Positions 63,921 through 64,000 of a stretch of 64,000 bases of DNA are shown here, piece by piece; position 1 is the first letter of the stretch, and each line of letters starts with the position of its first letter. Position numbers and translations under genes: made by a program. A model generated the notes under the pieces. It searched no databases, was not told the DNA's origin, and worked only from the letters and a program-made list of their open reading frames with translations. The DNA comes from Bog-756 sp050014755. GTDB taxonomy: Bacteria; Actinomycetota; Acidimicrobiia; Acidimicrobiales; RAAP-2. The DNA lies in contig JBEKCS010000013.1 in the NCBI GenBank assembly GCA_050014755.1, forward strand, positions 1 to 64,000. The letters are read 5' to 3'.

Positions 63921-64000
63921 GTGGGCTTGACTGGAATGGTCTTCAGCACCATCTCGATCGCGGTGGGTGCCGTCTTGTACTGGGGGGTGACCACTACCCA
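63921..64000 (+). CDS. Small membrane protein, N-terminal part (partial)
   Basis: GTG 63921, eight bases after GGGAGG; runs off the right edge after 26 codons. It begins 'MGLTGMVFSTISIAVGAVLY' and then WGVTTT, one membrane helix resembling small actinobacterial proteins (DUF6458-like, with I-[AS]-VGAI--[WF]-V). Function unknown. Confidence 0.6.
   Translation, partial: MGLTGMVFSTISIAVGAVLYWGVTTT

Noticed and set aside
1..64000. Prophage, integrase, transposase or toxin-antitoxin genes
   Set aside because: None recognised on either strand; the window reads as chromosomal core and accessory metabolism.

Overview
The window is high-GC (about 70 %) bacterial DNA with many GTG starts, dense gene packing and 1-4 nt stop/start overlaps. 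Gene content points to Actinomycetota: CarD, DisA, ergothioneine enzymes EgtB/EgtD, GpgS, OtsA/OtsB, a CysO-type sulfur carrier, an actinobacterial Hsp20/DUF1918 stress island. Two secreted proteins carry runs of ~42-residue 'GYW-V-DGG-FAFGDA-F-GS' repeats that I associate with Acidimicrobiia. My best guess is an uncultured or environmental member of Acidimicrobiia; this is inference from gene content, not from a marker-gene comparison.

Layout. 0-3 kb: end of disA, then carD-ispD-ispF-rlmB (isoprenoid precursor and rRNA methylation genes, without the cysS often found there). 3.3-8.4 kb: secreted SGNH esterase, a methyltransferase gene whose 3' end is lost into an opposing propeller gene, and egtB-egtD. 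8.5-16.8 kb: a complete Kdp potassium-uptake locus in which the KdpD sensor is split into two proteins at opposite ends of the locus. 16.9-19 kb: a small stress island (DUF1918, Hsp20, two unknown proteins) with a repeated 14-bp promoter motif. 19-24 kb: APC permease, tRNA-Thr, LytR_C protein, convergent otsB/otsA. 24.2-26.5 kb: TetR repressor and MFS efflux pump with matching operators. 26.6-29.2 kb: gpgS, then a SAM-I riboswitch controlling a threonine-synthase-like enzyme and a CysO-like sulfur carrier. 29.3-40.4 kb: Bax-inhibitor-like protein, TetR/P450, EthD protein, methyltransferase, acetyltransferase, patatin, a RecB-like nuclease with an unknown coupled partner, acyl-CoA ligase and SDR. 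40.6-50 kb: an aa3-type cytochrome oxidase locus (Sco fusion protein, CtaG, cupredoxin-like protein, CoxB, CoxA, CoxC). 50-53.4 kb: a second, full-length KdpD with KdpE. 53.6-59.6 kb: small unknowns, PPOX-family protein, a MacB-like ABC exporter with TetR, DoxX. 59.6-64 kb: crotonase, GGDEF protein overlapping a GH43-like/propeller secreted protein, and the start of a small membrane protein.

The most interesting points are (i) the SAM-riboswitch-controlled ThrC-like + CysO-like pair, which suggests sulfur-carrier-dependent homocysteine or methionine synthesis rather than threonine synthesis; (ii) three independent places where the tail of a gene, including its stop codon, is tandemly duplicated; (iii) the split KdpD plus a second intact KdpDE; (iv) an A-type oxidase subunit I with isoleucine at the K-channel lysine position; (v) a nuclease-unknown gene pair; and (vi) the shared promoter motif in the stress island. 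All functional calls rest on reading the sequence and on remembered family features; no database search was run.
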